Shown here in pieces: positions 63,901 to 64,000 of a DNA stretch of 64,000 nt. The DNA is from Larus michahellis (taxonomy: Eukaryota > Chordata > Aves > Charadriiformes > Laridae). Each line of letters opens with the position of its first letter. The stretch's first letter is position 1. A model generated the notes under the pieces. It had not been told where the DNA came from, ran no database searches, and worked only from the letters and a program-made list of their open reading frames with translations. The stretch spans positions 10,876,992-10,940,991 of the forward strand of contig NC_133897.1 of the NCBI RefSeq assembly GCF_964199755.1, written 5' to 3'. The translations under genes were made by a program, and so were the position numbers.

Positions 63901-64000
63901 AATACACATTATCATGGAGCAATTTTCACTTCCTATCATGTCGGTTAAATGCTATTTTTTCAGGATGGAGAAGAGCACAGAATTCTTGCACTCCTTTAAC

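Larger units (their letters stand above)
6224..64000 (-). other. PTPRN2: PTPRN2 gene, 3' portion (partial gene span)
   Basis: Eight minus-strand exons with consistent phases and splice sites encode the C-terminal part of a receptor-type PTP domain. I assign PTPRN2 rather than its paralogue PTPRN for two reasons. The segment reading [17 protein letters not shown] and PATVADFWQ follows the PTPRN2 pattern as I remember it (PTPRN has a different EHDP/SHTIADFWQ version). An intron also carries the miR-153-2 type hairpin, which PTPRN2 hosts. The family product is a membrane protein of dense-core secretory granules in neuroendocrine cells and neurons, involved in granule biogenesis and regulated secretion, and is a type 1 diabetes autoantigen. 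The gene continues past 64000, so the signal peptide, lumenal domain, membrane segment and the start of the PTP domain are missing here. Long introns (up to 16 kb) fit the very large size of this gene in vertebrates. Confidence 0.96.
57945..64000 (-). other. PTPRN2: PTPRN2 intron, partial (5' boundary outside window)
   Basis: This is the intron upstream of the first visible exon. Its acceptor end, cctttgcag, abuts 57944. I looked here for the preceding exon, which should carry the KNRY-type loop and end in the first base of a Tyr codon, and did not find one. The stretch holds a purine-rich tract (about 60556-60705), an A/T-rich run with repeated 'ataaag' units (about 60935-60995), and short homopolymers. 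No credible gene on either strand was seen. Open frames here are short and lack splice context. Confidence 0.85.

Noticed and set aside
58000..64000. The next upstream PTPRN2 exon (KNRY-loop segment) expected to precede 57944
   Set aside because: Candidate donors (for example near 58204, 59028 and 61074) were translated on the minus strand and none gave PTP-domain sequence. The exon is probably beyond the window.
1..64000. CRISPR arrays, operons, prophage or other prokaryotic systems
   Set aside because: Intron-exon structure, base composition and repeat types are vertebrate. No regularly spaced repeats or tightly packed genes occur.

Overview
This is a vertebrate nuclear window, most likely from a bird or a close sauropsid. 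The evidence is one large intron-rich gene, splice-bounded exons, no bacterial-type gene packing, about 60% A+T, very few interspersed repeats, and only old degraded ones of amniote types (a CR1/L3-like fragment, a MIR/CORE-SINE-like copy, and two other old amniote repeats). The species cannot be fixed from the sequence alone.

The window carries the 3' part of PTPRN2 (phogrin, IA-2beta) on the minus strand. Eight coding exons run right to left: 57944-57871, 49663-49586, 37293-37174, 36023-35857, 30237-30184, 28106-28042, 11796-11723 and 6295-6224. They join in phase (about 233 residues) into the C-terminal part of the cytoplasmic protein-tyrosine-phosphatase domain, from just after the KNRY-type loop to the stop codon. 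The P-loop reads [10 protein letters not shown], with Asp where active PTPs have Ala. The WPD-loop position reads W-N-D. Both are pseudophosphatase features of this family. The 5' exons (signal peptide, lumenal domain, membrane segment, first part of the PTP domain) lie beyond position 64000.

The intron at 35856-30238 carries the miR-153-2 hairpin (32795-32881, minus strand), the conserved intronic microRNA of PTPRN2, so host gene and microRNA share a transcript direction. The next intron (30183-28107) appears to be a GC-AG intron with a consensus-like donor.

Positions 1-6223 lie downstream of the PTPRN2 stop. They hold 3' UTR and flanking DNA, including a T-rich (on the transcript strand) 3'-UTR-like stretch ending at a minus-strand AATAAA near 1571, a plus-strand AATAAA near 1506, and a short spliceable-looking open stretch at 5424-5577. 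Positions 57945-64000 are intronic. The rest is intron with simple repeats, a long polypyrimidine tract (37921-38139), a purine tract, and one block (about 44880-47620) of unlike texture whose origin I could not identify.

I found no multi-gene novel system. The observations most worth checking are the GC-AG intron, the WND/HCSD active-site pair, the miR-153 locus with a possible host-transcript target site, and the unexplained open stretch downstream of the stop codon.
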